A stretch of DNA of 61,585 bases, taken from positions 2,009,492 through 2,071,076 of the forward strand of contig CP070761.1 of NCBI GenBank assembly GCA_020348985.1. Direction: 5' to 3'. The position numbers and the translations under genes were made by a program. The DNA is from Candidatus Thorarchaeota archaeon (GTDB lineage Archaea; Asgardarchaeota; Thorarchaeia; Thorarchaeales; Thorarchaeaceae). Shown here piece after piece: positions 7,653 to 17,287 of the stretch. The notes beneath the pieces are model-generated. The model made no database searches, was not told the DNA's origin, and worked only from the letters and a program-made list of their open reading frames with translations. How positions within the stretch are numbered: position 1 is the stretch's first letter; every line of letters starts with the position of its first letter.

Positions 7653-8906
7653 ATGAGACTCTACCACTTGCGTCGCACGTCTTACAACTGCTAGCCAGTA
7701 TCCTCCCGCAATCAACACAGGAGCAAAAAGAATGACCACTAAAGAGACGTTGAAGATATCATAGGAGTCCAATTGAGGACCACCCGTTATCACCGCCGGG
7801 ATGATGAACTGAGCCACAAGACTGTCATGAGGATATGGATCGTTCCTGCCCATGGTTGATGAAAATGCGACAACGAGATCGTGTTCAGGAACCACATAGA
7901 TATACTGCCCGTAAAGACCTGCGGCGCGATAAAGCCCAAGTGAAGGAATTGTCCACCATTGATACCCGTATCCTTGATGGTCCCAGAATAATGTGTGGCT
8001 GCTTATGGAGGTGTTGACCCACTCCGAAGAGACGATCTGCTGACCGTCCCAAGTTCCGTTGTTCAAGAATAGGTAGCCAAACTTCGCCATGTCTCTTGTT
8101 CTAATTGAGAGATCATATCCGCCTTTGTACCAACCCGCTGTATCATGATACCAGCGAACATTGTCTATGCCAAGCGGGCCAAAGAGATACTGCTCCGCAA
8201 AATCAAGCGTGGTCATTCCTGATGCCACCTGCACAATTGCCGCCAAAAGGTGAGACGCACCTGTGTTGTAGTGCCACAATTCTCCTGGTTCGGCAACCAT
8301 GTCCAGATTGAGAGAGTATTCAACACCATCTCCTGTGTTCAAGTGGTAAATACCATTGGCAGGTGAGTCGTATGGTGCCGTGGTTTCGTCCCAAAACATA
8401 CCTGACCTCATAGTGAGAAGATGCTCGATCGTAATCCTGTCTCGCCGTTCATCCATGTTTGTGATGTTGTAGTCTGGGAAAAAGGAGAGCAGAAGCTGGG
8501 ACACATTGTCCAGAAAGCCCTTGTCAAGAGCAATACCAATGAGAGCTGATGTGAAGCTTTTTGTGACCGAATACAGAAGATGTGTGCTGTTCTCGTGATA
8601 TATCGTGGAAAGCGGGAACTCCTCCAGCACTATTCGTCCATTACGCACAACTACCATGGACTTTATTGGAATAGTCTCGTTCTCAATGTAGTCCATCATT
8701 TCTTGGAGCTTGGCCGAGTCCATTCCTTGTTCCTCGGGAGTCGAGTTAAGCCACCCCTCTGTGGGCCAATAGTCACGTTCGACAGATTGTGCAAGCGCTC
8801 GATTCTCACCGACTGAGGTTCCGAATGAGACGGATGAAAGAAGGATGATAATAGCTATCCCAGTCAATGTTAGCATTCGATTGGATCTTCGTAGTCGTAG
8901 GCTCAT
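7647..8906 (-). CDS. Secreted serine hydrolase, beta-lactamase class C / NylB-like
   Basis: The 419-residue protein has an N-terminal signal peptide or anchor (SNRMLTLTGIAIIILLSSVSF), a penicillin-binding-type serine hydrolase domain and one C-terminal hydrophobic helix. The catalytic Ser-x-x-Lys is SVTK in LYSVTKSFTSALIG; the Tyr element is WHYNTG; the third motif region is GYGYQWW followed by AAGLYGQYIYVVP, as in 6-aminohexanoate-dimer hydrolases and related esterases. Such enzymes cleave amides, esters or D-amino peptides outside the membrane; the substrate is not predictable. ATG at 8906 follows the stop of the next gene upstream (8911) by four bases, so the two are probably co-transcribed. 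Confidence 0.85.
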   Translation of the reverse strand: MSLRLRRSNRMLTLTGIAIIILLSSVSFGTSVGENRALAQSVERDYWPTEGWLNSTPEEQGMDSAKLQEMMDYIENETIPIKSMVVVRNGRIVLEEFPLSTIYHENSTHLLYSVTKSFTSALIGIALDKGFLDNVSQLLLSFFPDYNITNMDERRDRITIEHLLTMRSGMFWDETTAPYDSPANGIYHLNTGDGVEYSLNLDMVAEPGELWHYNTGASHLLAAIVQVASGMTTLDFAEQYLFGPLGIDNVRWYHDTAGWYKGGYDLSIRTRDMAKFGYLFLNNGTWDGQQIVSSEWVNTSISSHTLFWDHQGYGYQWWTIPSLGLYRAAGLYGQYIYVVPEHDLVVAFSSTMGRNDPYPHDSLVAQFIIPAVITGGPQLDSYDIFNVSLVVILFAPVLIAGGYWLAVVRRATQVVESHL

Positions 8907-8910
8907 TACG

Positions 8911-9819
8911 TCACCACATCAGGATGATTAGTCCCAGCCAATAGGCAATAGCAACATAGGCCAGGAGCCAGTATTGAGATCTTCTCTGTTCTCTGAAGTG
9001 CGTTCTAGATAGAAGGAAACCAAGACAAAGGTAACCTGCGAAGATTCCGAGTGCCCAAGGCACAATCGCACCAATGATTGCTGGAACTGCCCCGGTCATT
9101 TGGCTTCCATCGAGAACAAACGTTCCGAATTGAAGAGTGCCTCCAAAGTAGCCTATCTTAAGCACCAGAGCAAGACAACCGAGAATCGCCCTTGTTGATA
9201 CAACCATACTTGTTGTTAGAAGGAACATCGAAGGTGCAAAGCTCTTCCGGATTGGCTTGATGAGTAGTGGAATGAGAAAGACAATCCCAACAATGAGAGT
9301 GTAGAGAACTAGTTCGGACCCAATCTCACTGAATAAGTCCGGATTGTCTCCGATAACAGATGTGAAGAGGATCCAGCTCCAGGGCTCGTGAAAGAGGTCA
9401 ATTCCTCCAAGAGGCAATGGGAAGCCACCGTACCATGGCAGAGTTCCAATCCAGCCGCCATGGAATGGAGTCTGAAGTATCACAATGCTGATGGTCCTTG
9501 CAAGTCCATTGCTGCCTTGTGTGATCGGAATGGCAACATCAGCCATAATGTAGTAGAAAGCACCTATCAGGTTGCTAGATAGGAAAACGATGATAGACAA
9601 ATACGCCAACTTCAGCTTCATAGATGGTCCGGCTCTGTCGCCCTGTTTGGGAACACCATCACTGAACGGATTGATCAGAAAGGAAACCAATCGTCCCAAA
9701 ATACCTCCGACAGCTTTTCTGTCAATAGCTATGATAATCACAATGAATGAGAAGACAATTACAGGTATCAGATACACAAGGAAGTCTGCAATTGCCACGG
9801 GTATCTCAAGAATCGTCAT
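8911..9819 (-). CDS. Polytopic membrane protein, unknown function
   Basis: This 302-residue protein is not recognised. Hydrophobicity suggests seven or eight membrane helices: one at the N-terminus (FLVYLIPVIVFSFIVIIIAI), a pair around 70-110, a cluster at about 165-215, and three in the last 80 residues, ending in LGLIILMW. A Gly/Pro/Trp-rich extracellular-looking loop (about 115-150) separates the halves. The layout faintly resembles Yip1-like membrane proteins, but no diagnostic motif was found. It is the first gene of a two-gene unit with the serine hydrolase four bases downstream, so a role in placing or serving that enzyme is possible but unproven. Confidence 0.6.
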   Translation of the reverse strand: MTILEIPVAIADFLVYLIPVIVFSFIVIIIAIDRKAVGGILGRLVSFLINPFSDGVPKQGDRAGPSMKLKLAYLSIIVFLSSNLIGAFYYIMADVAIPITQGSNGLARTISIVILQTPFHGGWIGTLPWYGGFPLPLGGIDLFHEPWSWILFTSVIGDNPDLFSEIGSELVLYTLIVGIVFLIPLLIKPIRKSFAPSMFLLTTSMVVSTRAILGCLALVLKIGYFGGTLQFGTFVLDGSQMTGAVPAIIGAIVPWALGIFAGYLCLGFLLSRTHFREQRRSQYWLLAYVAIAYWLGLIILMW

Positions 9820-10086
9820 TTATCAGACCGCCTTACTCATTTTGGGAGAATGTGCAGAATGCATTAAAGCGCTTCTCACCCTGAGAGAAGGTTTTGGGCT
9901 ATCAGCGGGTCTATTCTGCCGAATAGATAACCAAAATGTTCGGAAATTGGCAGACCTTGCTGACTGAAATCGACAATCTTATGATGGAAGACAGCACATC
10001 GCTTGTTACTCGTGACTTTGTGTCGTTGACGAGGGTGGGATTCGTACTTCAATCACAGAGGATTCATTCAAGGGGAGTATAGGACT
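9820..10086. other. Divergent intergenic region, no gene seen
   Basis: These 267 bases separate two divergent genes. They contain an inverted repeat CTATTC-N4-GAATAG (9911-9926), an AAGCGCTT palindrome near 9867, and a good ribosome-binding site (AGGGGAG, ending about nine bases before ATG 10087). No convincing reading frame or structured RNA was found. Confidence 0.5.
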
Positions 10087-13000
10087 ATGGCCACCAAACA
10101 GAGAGGTAGCCACCATATCATTCTGTCATTCTTGGTAGCTGTATTCATTCTTACAATGTTCACATCTTTATCTAACAACCTAGAAACACGACTTCTTGAC
10201 TCTGAAGCAAAAGGTGACGACTGTATCCATGAATCGAGGTTGCTCACGGGAAACCCCCATTCCAATATCACTATCGCAAACGATACTGACTTCGCACAAC
10301 AGAAGATTGTCGAGTCCTGGTCTGGTAACGGGTCAGAAGGCAATCCGTATATCATCGAAGGCTACGATATAGACATGGCCTCAGGTCCTGGCAGGTGTAT
10401 AGAGATTAGAAACACGAGGGTTCACTTCATAATTCAGGACTGTTATCTCACTGGTGCGTCACAAACTCAAGGAATTGGGATTTATCTAGAGAACGTGACA
10501 AATGCAGCAATTCTTCGCAACACAGTATCCAACTGCTGGAGGGCAATTCACCTAGCTACTAGCTGGAACATCAACATTGAAGATACGACATGTTCTGCAT
10601 CTGACTTGGCAGTCGCGCTTGTGCTTTCTCATAACAACACCGTTGTAGACAGCGTCATGTCGGATGCCATTCATGGATTACATCTTGACACTTCGCACCA
10701 AAATGAGCTTGATAACAACACGTGCATCAAAAACACAAACGGCATCTACCTAACAAGCAGCAACCTAAACAACATAACCCGGAGCAATTGCACTGGCAAT
10801 ACTGAAGATGGTATCAAATTGGCATCCTCAACTCAGAATCTTCTTTTCAACAACACTTCTTCCAAGAACGAGTGGCATGGTATTGACTTGAGATTCACTG
10901 ATCAAACCATGATAGCGCACAACACTCATAGCTACGCTGTTGAATTCATGGTTGCCGAAGAAGAGCCTCCGACTTGGGACGAGACCCCCGAGGACCAATA
11001 CGTCTATCCATGGACTAGCCTATCTTGGGATCTCAATGCCTCAGATCCAAGTGGGATAGATGCATGGTGGGTCAATGACACTGTCAATTTCGCCATTGAT
11101 GCAAACGGAATTCTGACAAATGCAACAATCCTCACTCATGGCAACTATGGTATACGAGTATTCGTGAATGACACTAATGGCAATATACTGACATACGATT
11201 TGACAGTCTATGTTGACTTGATTGCACCGTACATCCATGCACCAATCACAATCAATGGCGATGCTGACTTTGCATCAATAGCACAGAAAGAAGGATGGCA
11301 GGGCAATGGGTCAATCACGAATCCGTACATAATTGAGAATTGGCACATCAATGTCGTTGGTCTCAGCGTAGATTGCATCGAGATTCGTAACACCAATGCA
11401 TACTTCGTTATCAGATTCTGTCTTCTCGAGGGTGATAAGGTGTGGTTCAGATATGGCGTCGATCTGTTTAATGTGGATAATGGAACGCTTTCAAACAACA
11501 CATTCATTGCACTACATAGAGCCGTACAACTCGAAGCGTCAAGTTATAGCCTGATTGCCAACAACACCTGTCTCAACAGCACATATGGGATTCGTCTTGT
11601 CGATTCGAATGAATGGAATGACATCGTTAACAACACATGTAGAGAGTGCTGGCGAAGTATTGAGTTGTGGACCGGTTCCAACAATAACTATGTTGGAGGC
11701 AACTTCGTCACCAATGGCGAAAGTGAAGGCATCAACGTGGAAGGGTGTTCCTACATCACCATAGAGAGCAACTTTGTAACCAACTGCCTATCTGGAATAA
11801 ACTCGTACAACTCATTTGACATAGAGATTTCCAACAACACGTGTAGTGGCAGTTCAACTGGTATCAATATGGCCGGCTGCGAAAGATTCACAGTTCTGAA
11901 TAACGTCTTGTTTCTGAATAACCGAGGAATATCAGCCTCGCTATCGAACTGGTCTCATTTCACTAACAATTCAATCTCCGATCAATCACAAATGGGAATC
12001 AGCATAGAATCAAACTGCCATCACAACATATTCAGCAACAACACATGCATTAGAAATGAGTATGGAATACGTGTCTGGTATGGTAACTGCGTCAACAACT
12101 CGTTCTATTGGAATGTGCTTGTCAATAGCACAGTAGATGATGCCTACGACGTCGGGACCGATTCTGTTTTTGACTACAACCACTACTCAGATTACTCAGG
12201 AACAGACTTGGATCTTGATTGGATTGGAGACACTTCACATTCAATAGTTGGCGGAGCAGGAACAGTAGACCTTCATCCGCTCATGTACCCACCATTTCCA
12301 TTTGATTGGAATGAAACTCTGGCTGATCAGAATCTCGAGATTGAGTCGCCCCTTCTTGTTGAGCTGGGCACTAACCCACCAGCCCCGATGGGATATTGGT
12401 CGATCAACGACACAGTCCATTTCGCTGTAGACGAATGGGGCGTGATTTCAAACTCCACTCCTCTATCTCTAGGAACCTATGGTGTTGAGGTTGTTGCGTC
12501 GAACATCTACGGTATCCGACTAATAGGAGCATTCAGCATACACGTCGCACCGGGATCTCCACCGAGATGGGTTGAGACTCCAGTCGACCAACTCATTGAG
12601 TACGGAGAAGCACTCCTGTATGACTTGGACGCAACCGATCCTTCTGGAATCGACAGATGGTGGGTCGACGACACCATAAGATTCTCAATTGACTGGCAAG
12701 GAAGGCTTTGTAACGCCACGACTTTGACTCCTGATGACTATGGAGTCGAAATATTCGTCAGTGATATTCATGGGTACACAATCTCCGCAAGAATATTAGT
12801 TCAAGTTAGAGATACGACTCCGCCTGATTGGACAGTATCAATACATGACATTGTCATTACTTATGGCACACCTTTTGAGTATCAGTTTTCAGCTTGGGAT
12901 TTGTCAGGAATAGATGGATGGGAAGTCAATGACACAGCCCGATTTGCAGTTGACGACACGGGACTTGTCACCAACAGAGTCGTACTGCAGGTTGGAGAGT

Positions 13001-13227
13001 ATAATCTCGCAATAACAGTGAGTGATTCATATGGCAACTCCAGAACTGCGATTATTGCATTGTCAGTACAACAGACCGGACCAGGGTTCGCTGACTTGAA
13101 CCAGGTCTTGACACTTGCGATCATAGCTGGGTCAGTAATAGGTGGCGTAATGGCAGTCATGGCCTTTGCTTCCTGGCTCAGCAAAAGAAGAATCGCCCAG
13201 GCAAAGCAGAAACAGAAGGAAGAATAG
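10087..13227 (+). CDS. Large surface protein: two parallel beta-helix domains plus cadherin/Ig-like modules and membrane anchor
   Basis: The 1046-residue protein has an N-terminal signal segment (HIILSFLVAVFILTMFTSL). Two right-handed beta-helix regions (NosD/PbH1 type, about 65-285 and 385-700) are rich in N-N-T/N-N-S ladders. Each opens with the same phrase, D-x-D-F-A ... W-x-GNGS-x-x-NPYIIE, so the domain has been duplicated. Between and after the helices are four modules of about 90 residues carrying DPSGID-(A/R)-WW-V-(N/D)-DT, like cadherin/Ig-like folds. The last 50 residues hold one membrane helix and a KRR tail. Many NxT sequons suggest heavy N-glycosylation. It probably binds or degrades polysaccharide or forms cell-surface structures. 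An SD (AGGGGAG) supports ATG 10087. Confidence 0.75.
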   Translation: MATKQRGSHHIILSFLVAVFILTMFTSLSNNLETRLLDSEAKGDDCIHESRLLTGNPHSNITIANDTDFAQQKIVESWSGNGSEGNPYIIEGYDIDMASGPGRCIEIRNTRVHFIIQDCYLTGASQTQGIGIYLENVTNAAILRNTVSNCWRAIHLATSWNINIEDTTCSASDLAVALVLSHNNTVVDSVMSDAIHGLHLDTSHQNELDNNTCIKNTNGIYLTSSNLNNITRSNCTGNTEDGIKLASSTQNLLFNNTSSKNEWHGIDLRFTDQTMIAHNTHSYAVEFMVAEEEPPTWDETPEDQYVYPWTSLSWDLNASDPSGIDAWWVNDTVNFAIDANGILTNATILTHGNYGIRVFVNDTNGNILTYDLTVYVDLIAPYIHAPITINGDADFASIAQKEGWQGNGSITNPYIIENWHINVVGLSVDCIEIRNTNAYFVIRFCLLEGDKVWFRYGVDLFNVDNGTLSNNTFIALHRAVQLEASSYSLIANNTCLNSTYGIRLVDSNEWNDIVNNTCRECWRSIELWTGSNNNYVGGNFVTNGESEGINVEGCSYITIESNFVTNCLSGINSYNSFDIEISNNTCSGSSTGINMAGCERFTVLNNVLFLNNRGISASLSNWSHFTNNSISDQSQMGISIESNCHHNIFSNNTCIRNEYGIRVWYGNCVNNSFYWNVLVNSTVDDAYDVGTDSVFDYNHYSDYSGTDLDLDWIGDTSHSIVGGAGTVDLHPLMYPPFPFDWNETLADQNLEIESPLLVELGTNPPAPMGYWSINDTVHFAVDEWGVISNSTPLSLGTYGVEVVASNIYGIRLIGAFSIHVAPGSPPRWVETPVDQLIEYGEALLYDLDATDPSGIDRWWVDDTIRFSIDWQGRLCNATTLTPDDYGVEIFVSDIHGYTISARILVQVRDTTPPDWTVSIHDIVITYGTPFEYQFSAWDLSGIDGWEVNDTARFAVDDTGLVTNRVVLQVGEYNLAITVSDSYGNSRTAIIALSVQQTGPGFADLNQVLTLAIIAGSVIGGVMAVMAFASWLSKRRIAQAKQKQKEE

Positions 13228-13330
13228 GACATGAGTGTCAGAGACCTTCTTGACGAGTTCCTTGAAGATTGAACACCAAAAGCAGATACTATCGAAACAA
13301 TAATCTAGTGCCCTGACACCGTATCTGGCT

Positions 13331-13696
13331 ATGACCGAAATACCGATGGCGGACCCTGGCGTCGCGGCAGGGGAAAGGCCCAGAGAAGTCACGTACGCTG
13401 CATTCATCGTGTTTCTTGACGCAATTGCTGGACTCGTTTCCGGAGCAATCAGCTACATGATTTGGGAAGACTGGACAGCTGGTATTGGGGTTATTCTTGC
13501 TCTGATTGCCTTCTGGTTGTACTTCCAGATACTGAAGCAGGACAACCAGGCATGGACACTAGCTGTAATATTCAACATTGCTGCAATCTTTCTGTATGCG
13601 TCTGGAGGAATAGTCAACAACTCGGCAGGAATCCTACTCAGCATCATATCTGTGATCTATCTGAACTTGCCAGATGTCAGAAAGCACTTCCAGTGA
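13331..13696 (+). CDS. Small membrane protein, four helices
   Basis: This 121-residue protein has a polar 20-residue N-terminus and four hydrophobic segments (FIVFLDAIAGLVSGAISYMI, IGVILALIAFWLYFQIL, LAVIFNIAAIFLYASGGIV, ILLSIISVIYL), ending in a short basic tail. No family is recognised; the pattern matches small archaeal proteins often labelled DUF-type membrane proteins. A TATA-like ATAATC near 13303 lies about 27 bases before ATG 13331, so the transcript may be leaderless. It ends six bases from the convergent acetyltransferase gene. Confidence 0.6.
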   Translation: MTEIPMADPGVAAGERPREVTYAAFIVFLDAIAGLVSGAISYMIWEDWTAGIGVILALIAFWLYFQILKQDNQAWTLAVIFNIAAIFLYASGGIVNNSAGILLSIISVIYLNLPDVRKHFQ

Positions 13697-13702
13697 TTTG
13701 TA

Positions 13703-14575
13703 TCAAAGATTCATCTCGTGAAGAGCATACTCGCGTCCGGAGTATTCTTCCGGTACTATCATGAGGGCCGGAGCCCATTCCGTAGCGTTGGGCCCTAGGA
13801 AGAAAACGGCCCTCTCTATTTCAGATAATTCCAAATCGTCAAGGATTCTGGCCATGACATCTACGAACATGGACCTGCTGAGGCTGAAAACGGAATAGAT
13901 CGCTGAAGTTCTCCCATCTCTCTCCCTTTGCAGAAAGTAATAGAGGCTTTCCACTATCCCCTTTTCATCTATCATCAGCATGAACTCTGAAGTCTCGCCA
14001 ATCTTTTGGATGCCTTCGATATTCTTTCGTTCAAACTGCCAAGCACTCGGAAGTGTGTTTGCTTCTACGAGACTTGGATTCTTCCTCAGGACATCCAGGA
14101 GTCGGGCTGCATCAACCTTCAAAGGTCGAAGATTAGGACTCGGGGTGGGGTGTGGGGGAAACGGACGAGTCAGCTGGAAGTAACCAACTCTGTTGACCTC
14201 TCTGAATCCCAAGGACCTCGCCAGATGCATTGAAGCGACATTTCGGCTTCCAGTGGCGTACCATAGCGTCTTGACAGATTCACGCCTTGCAGTCTCTATC
14301 AGATTCTTGGTTATTGTAGAGCCATAATGTCGCCTCTGGTGTTTTAGTGAAACCCTCAGACCCCTTACCCATGCGTCCGAAGTGTCCTTCATAAGTTGCA
14401 ACGCACCAAAGCCAATCAATTCACTTTCAATGAACAGGCCAAGTAGATGCCAGCATTCATCCTTAGTCCAGTCTTCGAAAAGAAATGGAACGTAATCTTC
14501 ATCCCACACCGTTCTTGAGACTCTATTTACGGCATCAGCATCATCAATTGTTAGCTTTCGGAGCTCAACGGTCAT
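13703..14575 (-). CDS. GNAT-family N-acetyltransferase with a second C-terminal domain
   Basis: The N-terminal half (residues 1-140) is a GNAT acetyltransferase: LRKLTIDDADAVNRVSR start, IGFGALQLM strand, the acetyl-CoA-binding LRVSLKHQRRHYGSTI (R-x-x-G/A form) and the NVASMHLARSLGF helix. The C-terminal 130 residues are a second alpha/beta segment resembling a degenerate FR47-like GNAT domain, as in double-GNAT archaeal proteins. It would transfer an acetyl group from acetyl-CoA to an amine; the acceptor is unknown. A TATA-like TTCATAAAG (14605-14597, minus strand) about 26 bases upstream of ATG 14575 predicts a leaderless transcript starting just after the methyltransferase terminator. Confidence 0.8.
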   Translation of the reverse strand: MTVELRKLTIDDADAVNRVSRTVWDEDYVPFLFEDWTKDECWHLLGLFIESELIGFGALQLMKDTSDAWVRGLRVSLKHQRRHYGSTITKNLIETARRESVKTLWYATGSRNVASMHLARSLGFREVNRVGYFQLTRPFPPHPTPSPNLRPLKVDAARLLDVLRKNPSLVEANTLPSAWQFERKNIEGIQKIGETSEFMLMIDEKGIVESLYYFLQRERDGRTSAIYSVFSLSRSMFVDVMARILDDLELSEIERAVFFLGPNATEWAPALMIVPEEYSGREYALHEMNL

Positions 14576-14618
14576 AGGCTTGCGTCAGTACGACTTCTTT
14601 ATGAATCGTGTGTAATGC

Positions 14619-14645
14619 AAAAAGATGTCCTCCGGAAGGGACATC
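14619..14645 (-). terminator. Terminator hairpin at the end of the methyltransferase gene
   Basis: On the minus strand a 7-bp stem (GATGTCC / GGACATC, 14645-14639 with 14630-14624) encloses an 8-base loop and is followed at once by TTTTT. The stem overlaps the methyltransferase stop codon. The form is that of an intrinsic terminator; a T-run alone can end archaeal transcription. Confidence 0.65.
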
Positions 14646-15477
14646 ATTGCTTCTGGAAAACCAGACAATAGTGATGGTGAACGTTGGACACGTATGTCGT
14701 AGGGTATCCCCAGCATCCCAAACGCTTGTTATCTTGGCACCAAATCTGCTCTTGCTTCAACAAGAAAGTCCTAGATAGTCGTGCAGCCAAGTCCCATGCT
14801 ATAGGCCGCATTGTGCCGTCTACATCTCTCATGTTCTGCGCGACCACAACAATGTATTTGCCTTGCTCAACGAAGGAACCTGCTTCTTCTAGTATTTGTG
14901 AGACTGCTTCTATGTATCTGGAGTACTGCCCAATGTTTCCGAGGTCCTGATGTGATTCGCTATAGTACTGCTTCAGACCACTCGACTTCCGATCTTTGTG
15001 AACCGAATCATTTCCTCCACGAGACTTCCTCAACATATTCCAGTACGGCGGGGATGTCATGAGGAAATCGAACATGGGCGGATTTCCTTCAAAATAGGTC
15101 TCCAAGAGCTCGGTGATACACGTTGAATCTCCTACAATGATTTCGTAGAATCCTTCGCCGTCTATCTCTCGAAGTGCCTGTTGAGCCACTGAAACAAAAT
15201 CGGGATCAAGCTCAACTCCAACCGAGTTTCGGCTCAGCAGCTTGGAAGCAACCAAAGTGCTTCCTACCCCTGCAAATGGGTCCAAAACCCAGCCGCCAGG
15301 TTTTGTGAAGAATTCTAGAAACCTCTCTACCAATTCCTCGGGGTACTTGGCTGGATGGCTCAACTGGTCTGCATTCCTACGTCTAGGATTGATGACAAAC
15401 CACGACTTCGTCCGCTTGACCCACTCTTTCCCGTCTAACGTGTTTAGCCGCCTGTCTTGAACTTCAAGAGAAGTCAA
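14644..15477 (-). CDS. Orphan DNA methyltransferase (N4-cytosine/N6-adenine type)
   Basis: The 277-residue protein has the amino-methyltransferase motifs: a motif-X-like HPAKYPEELVERFL at about 41-54, motif I DPFAGVGST at about 67-75 for S-adenosylmethionine, and motif IV TSPPYW near 140, the form typical of N4-cytosine or some N6-adenine enzymes. The X-I-IV order is that of gamma-class enzymes. No specificity subunit or restriction gene lies nearby, so it looks solitary, with a regulatory or epigenetic rather than defence role. The start is TTG at 15477, with GGTGTGAG just upstream. It ends at a terminator hairpin. The target sequence cannot be predicted. Confidence 0.85.
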   Translation of the reverse strand: MTSLEVQDRRLNTLDGKEWVKRTKSWFVINPRRRNADQLSHPAKYPEELVERFLEFFTKPGGWVLDPFAGVGSTLVASKLLSRNSVGVELDPDFVSVAQQALREIDGEGFYEIIVGDSTCITELLETYFEGNPPMFDFLMTSPPYWNMLRKSRGGNDSVHKDRKSSGLKQYYSESHQDLGNIGQYSRYIEAVSQILEEAGSFVEQGKYIVVVAQNMRDVDGTMRPIAWDLAARLSRTFLLKQEQIWCQDNKRLGCWGYPTTYVSNVHHHYCLVFQKQ

Positions 15478-15562
15478 ATCTCACACCAAGAAAGGCCGAA
15501 ACTAGTCTTGATTCATAAGTCTACTCAGATGAACTGCAATCACACCAAATTGGGCGCCTTAT

Positions 15563-17182
15563 TCAGTAGCGTTCCATAATGATGTCAAGTGCTATGTTGT
15601 CTGCGTGGTCGCCAATTCTTTCGAGGTTGCGAAGGGTCTCAACAAAGAATGTGTCCGCTTCAGGTCGGCATATACCCTTCGCGACACGTCTCACGTGTGC
15701 TTCCTTCAAGGCTCGCTCTAGCTGATCAATGTCATCTTCAAGTTGCTCGGCAGCTCTAGCAAGGTCCTTGTTCTTTGTTGTCATTGCATTTACGGCAGTT
15801 ATGTACGTCTCAGCCACGAGATCGAATATCTGCTCCAAGTCGGTTTGAGCAGTCTCTGAGAAATCAATCTTCTTCTCTGTCAATTCCACTGCAAATTCAG
15901 CCATGTTCGTCGTGAGGTCGCCAACTCTCTCGATGTCAGTAAGAATGTGCAAGAGCTTGAACCTCCATATCGTATCTTGTTGATTTAGCTCCTCCTCTCG
16001 AATCTTATCTATGAACGTCTCCGTTGCTCTACAGCTGTCGTCCACTTCATCTTCAAGTTGAAGCACGCGCTTTGCAGATTCCAAGTTTCTTTGGAGAAGT
16101 GCGTCTCTACTAAGGTCAATCATCTCAACTGTAATCTCAGCAGTCCGAATGATTTCATTCTCTGCTTCCAGTAGAGCAACTTGGGGCATGTGAAGCATCT
16201 CATCATCAAACATGTGTTGACCAATTTTCTCGCCTTCCTTGTCTGGGATGATTCTCTCACAGAATCTCACAAGCACCCCTACAAGTGGAACGAAAATGAG
16301 ACTAACCAGGACATTGAAGATTGTGTGAGCGTTGGCTATTTGGCGCGCCAAATCTACGTCTGTAGACACTATCAGGCTTGTGAATGGACCCAGGATCGGA
16401 AGGAACATGAGAACGCCCAAGACATTGATGAGCGCCTGAGCCAATGCGGTCCTCTTTGCGGGAGTTGTAGCACCTATTGCTGCGAATATCTCAAGAAATG
16501 TTGTGCCGATATTGGCACCCATGACCAACGCAATGGCAGGGGATAGGTCAATCACGCCGCTCATTCCCATTGCTATGACGAGGCTTGTTGTCGCAGAGCT
16601 GCTCTGTGTGACACCCGCAATGAATGCACCAATCAGGATTCCGACGATAGGAATTGCTCCATAATCATTGATCAAATCCCGGAAGAATGGATAGTCGGTT
16701 GCGAGGGGCCTGGCACCGGCCTTCATGAAGTCCATTGCGAGAAATAGCAGTCCAAGACTGAATATGACCTTCCCAGTAAGTTGGACCTTCTCATCTTTCC
16801 AAAACATTGGAACAAAGAAGCCAATGGCGATTAGGAGCCAGTAGAACTGTGATTCAATCTTGAAAGAAACTAACTGTGCTGTAAGTGTTGTGCCGATTTC
16901 GGATCCAAGCATCACGTTTACCGATTGTCGAAATGTCATTATTCCTGCATTGACAAATCCTATGAGAGTCAAGACAGTTATACTAGAACTCTGCGTCATG
17001 AATGTCGTAGCAGTGCCTACACCCATGCCTCGTACAGGACTGTCAGTGGTCTTCTCGAGAATCTTTGCGACTCGCTTTCCTGAGATCTTGCCCAGCGTTT
17101 CTCGAAGAAGCGTAATCGCATACATGAAAAGACCGAGACCTCCAATGAGGCTGAATATGATTTCAAGCTCGGTCGTCTGCAT
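15563..17182 (-). CDS. Na+/phosphate cotransporter with C-terminal PhoU domain (NptA/YjbB-like)
   Basis: The 539-residue protein has about eight to ten membrane helices in the first 320 residues, with the duplicated signature of the Na/Pi (SLC34-like) family: TQSSSITVLTLIGF near 65 and TQSSSATTSLVIAMG near 195. A PhoU-type helical bundle (about 340-539) follows, with two copies of an E-x-x-I-D-x-x-x pattern. PhoU domains bind metal clusters and restrain phosphate uptake, so the fusion predicts self-regulated sodium-driven phosphate transport. ATG at 17182 is preferred to TTG 17188. It lies 105 bases downstream of the second small-GTPase gene on the same strand, possibly as the tail of that unit. 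Confidence 0.9.
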   Translation of the reverse strand: MQTTELEIIFSLIGGLGLFMYAITLLRETLGKISGKRVAKILEKTTDSPVRGMGVGTATTFMTQSSSITVLTLIGFVNAGIMTFRQSVNVMLGSEIGTTLTAQLVSFKIESQFYWLLIAIGFFVPMFWKDEKVQLTGKVIFSLGLLFLAMDFMKAGARPLATDYPFFRDLINDYGAIPIVGILIGAFIAGVTQSSSATTSLVIAMGMSGVIDLSPAIALVMGANIGTTFLEIFAAIGATTPAKRTALAQALINVLGVLMFLPILGPFTSLIVSTDVDLARQIANAHTIFNVLVSLIFVPLVGVLVRFCERIIPDKEGEKIGQHMFDDEMLHMPQVALLEAENEIIRTAEITVEMIDLSRDALLQRNLESAKRVLQLEDEVDDSCRATETFIDKIREEELNQQDTIWRFKLLHILTDIERVGDLTTNMAEFAVELTEKKIDFSETAQTDLEQIFDLVAETYITAVNAMTTKNKDLARAAEQLEDDIDQLERALKEAHVRRVAKGICRPEADTFFVETLRNLERIGDHADNIALDIIMERY

Positions 17183-17287
17183 CAGCAACAGGTCACGGCC
17201 TATGCGTCCGCCTAAAGAAGTTTTCCGGACATTCCATTCTATTATTGAGTGTCAGTCATGTTGAGGACGAGGCATGAGTACGTAACA

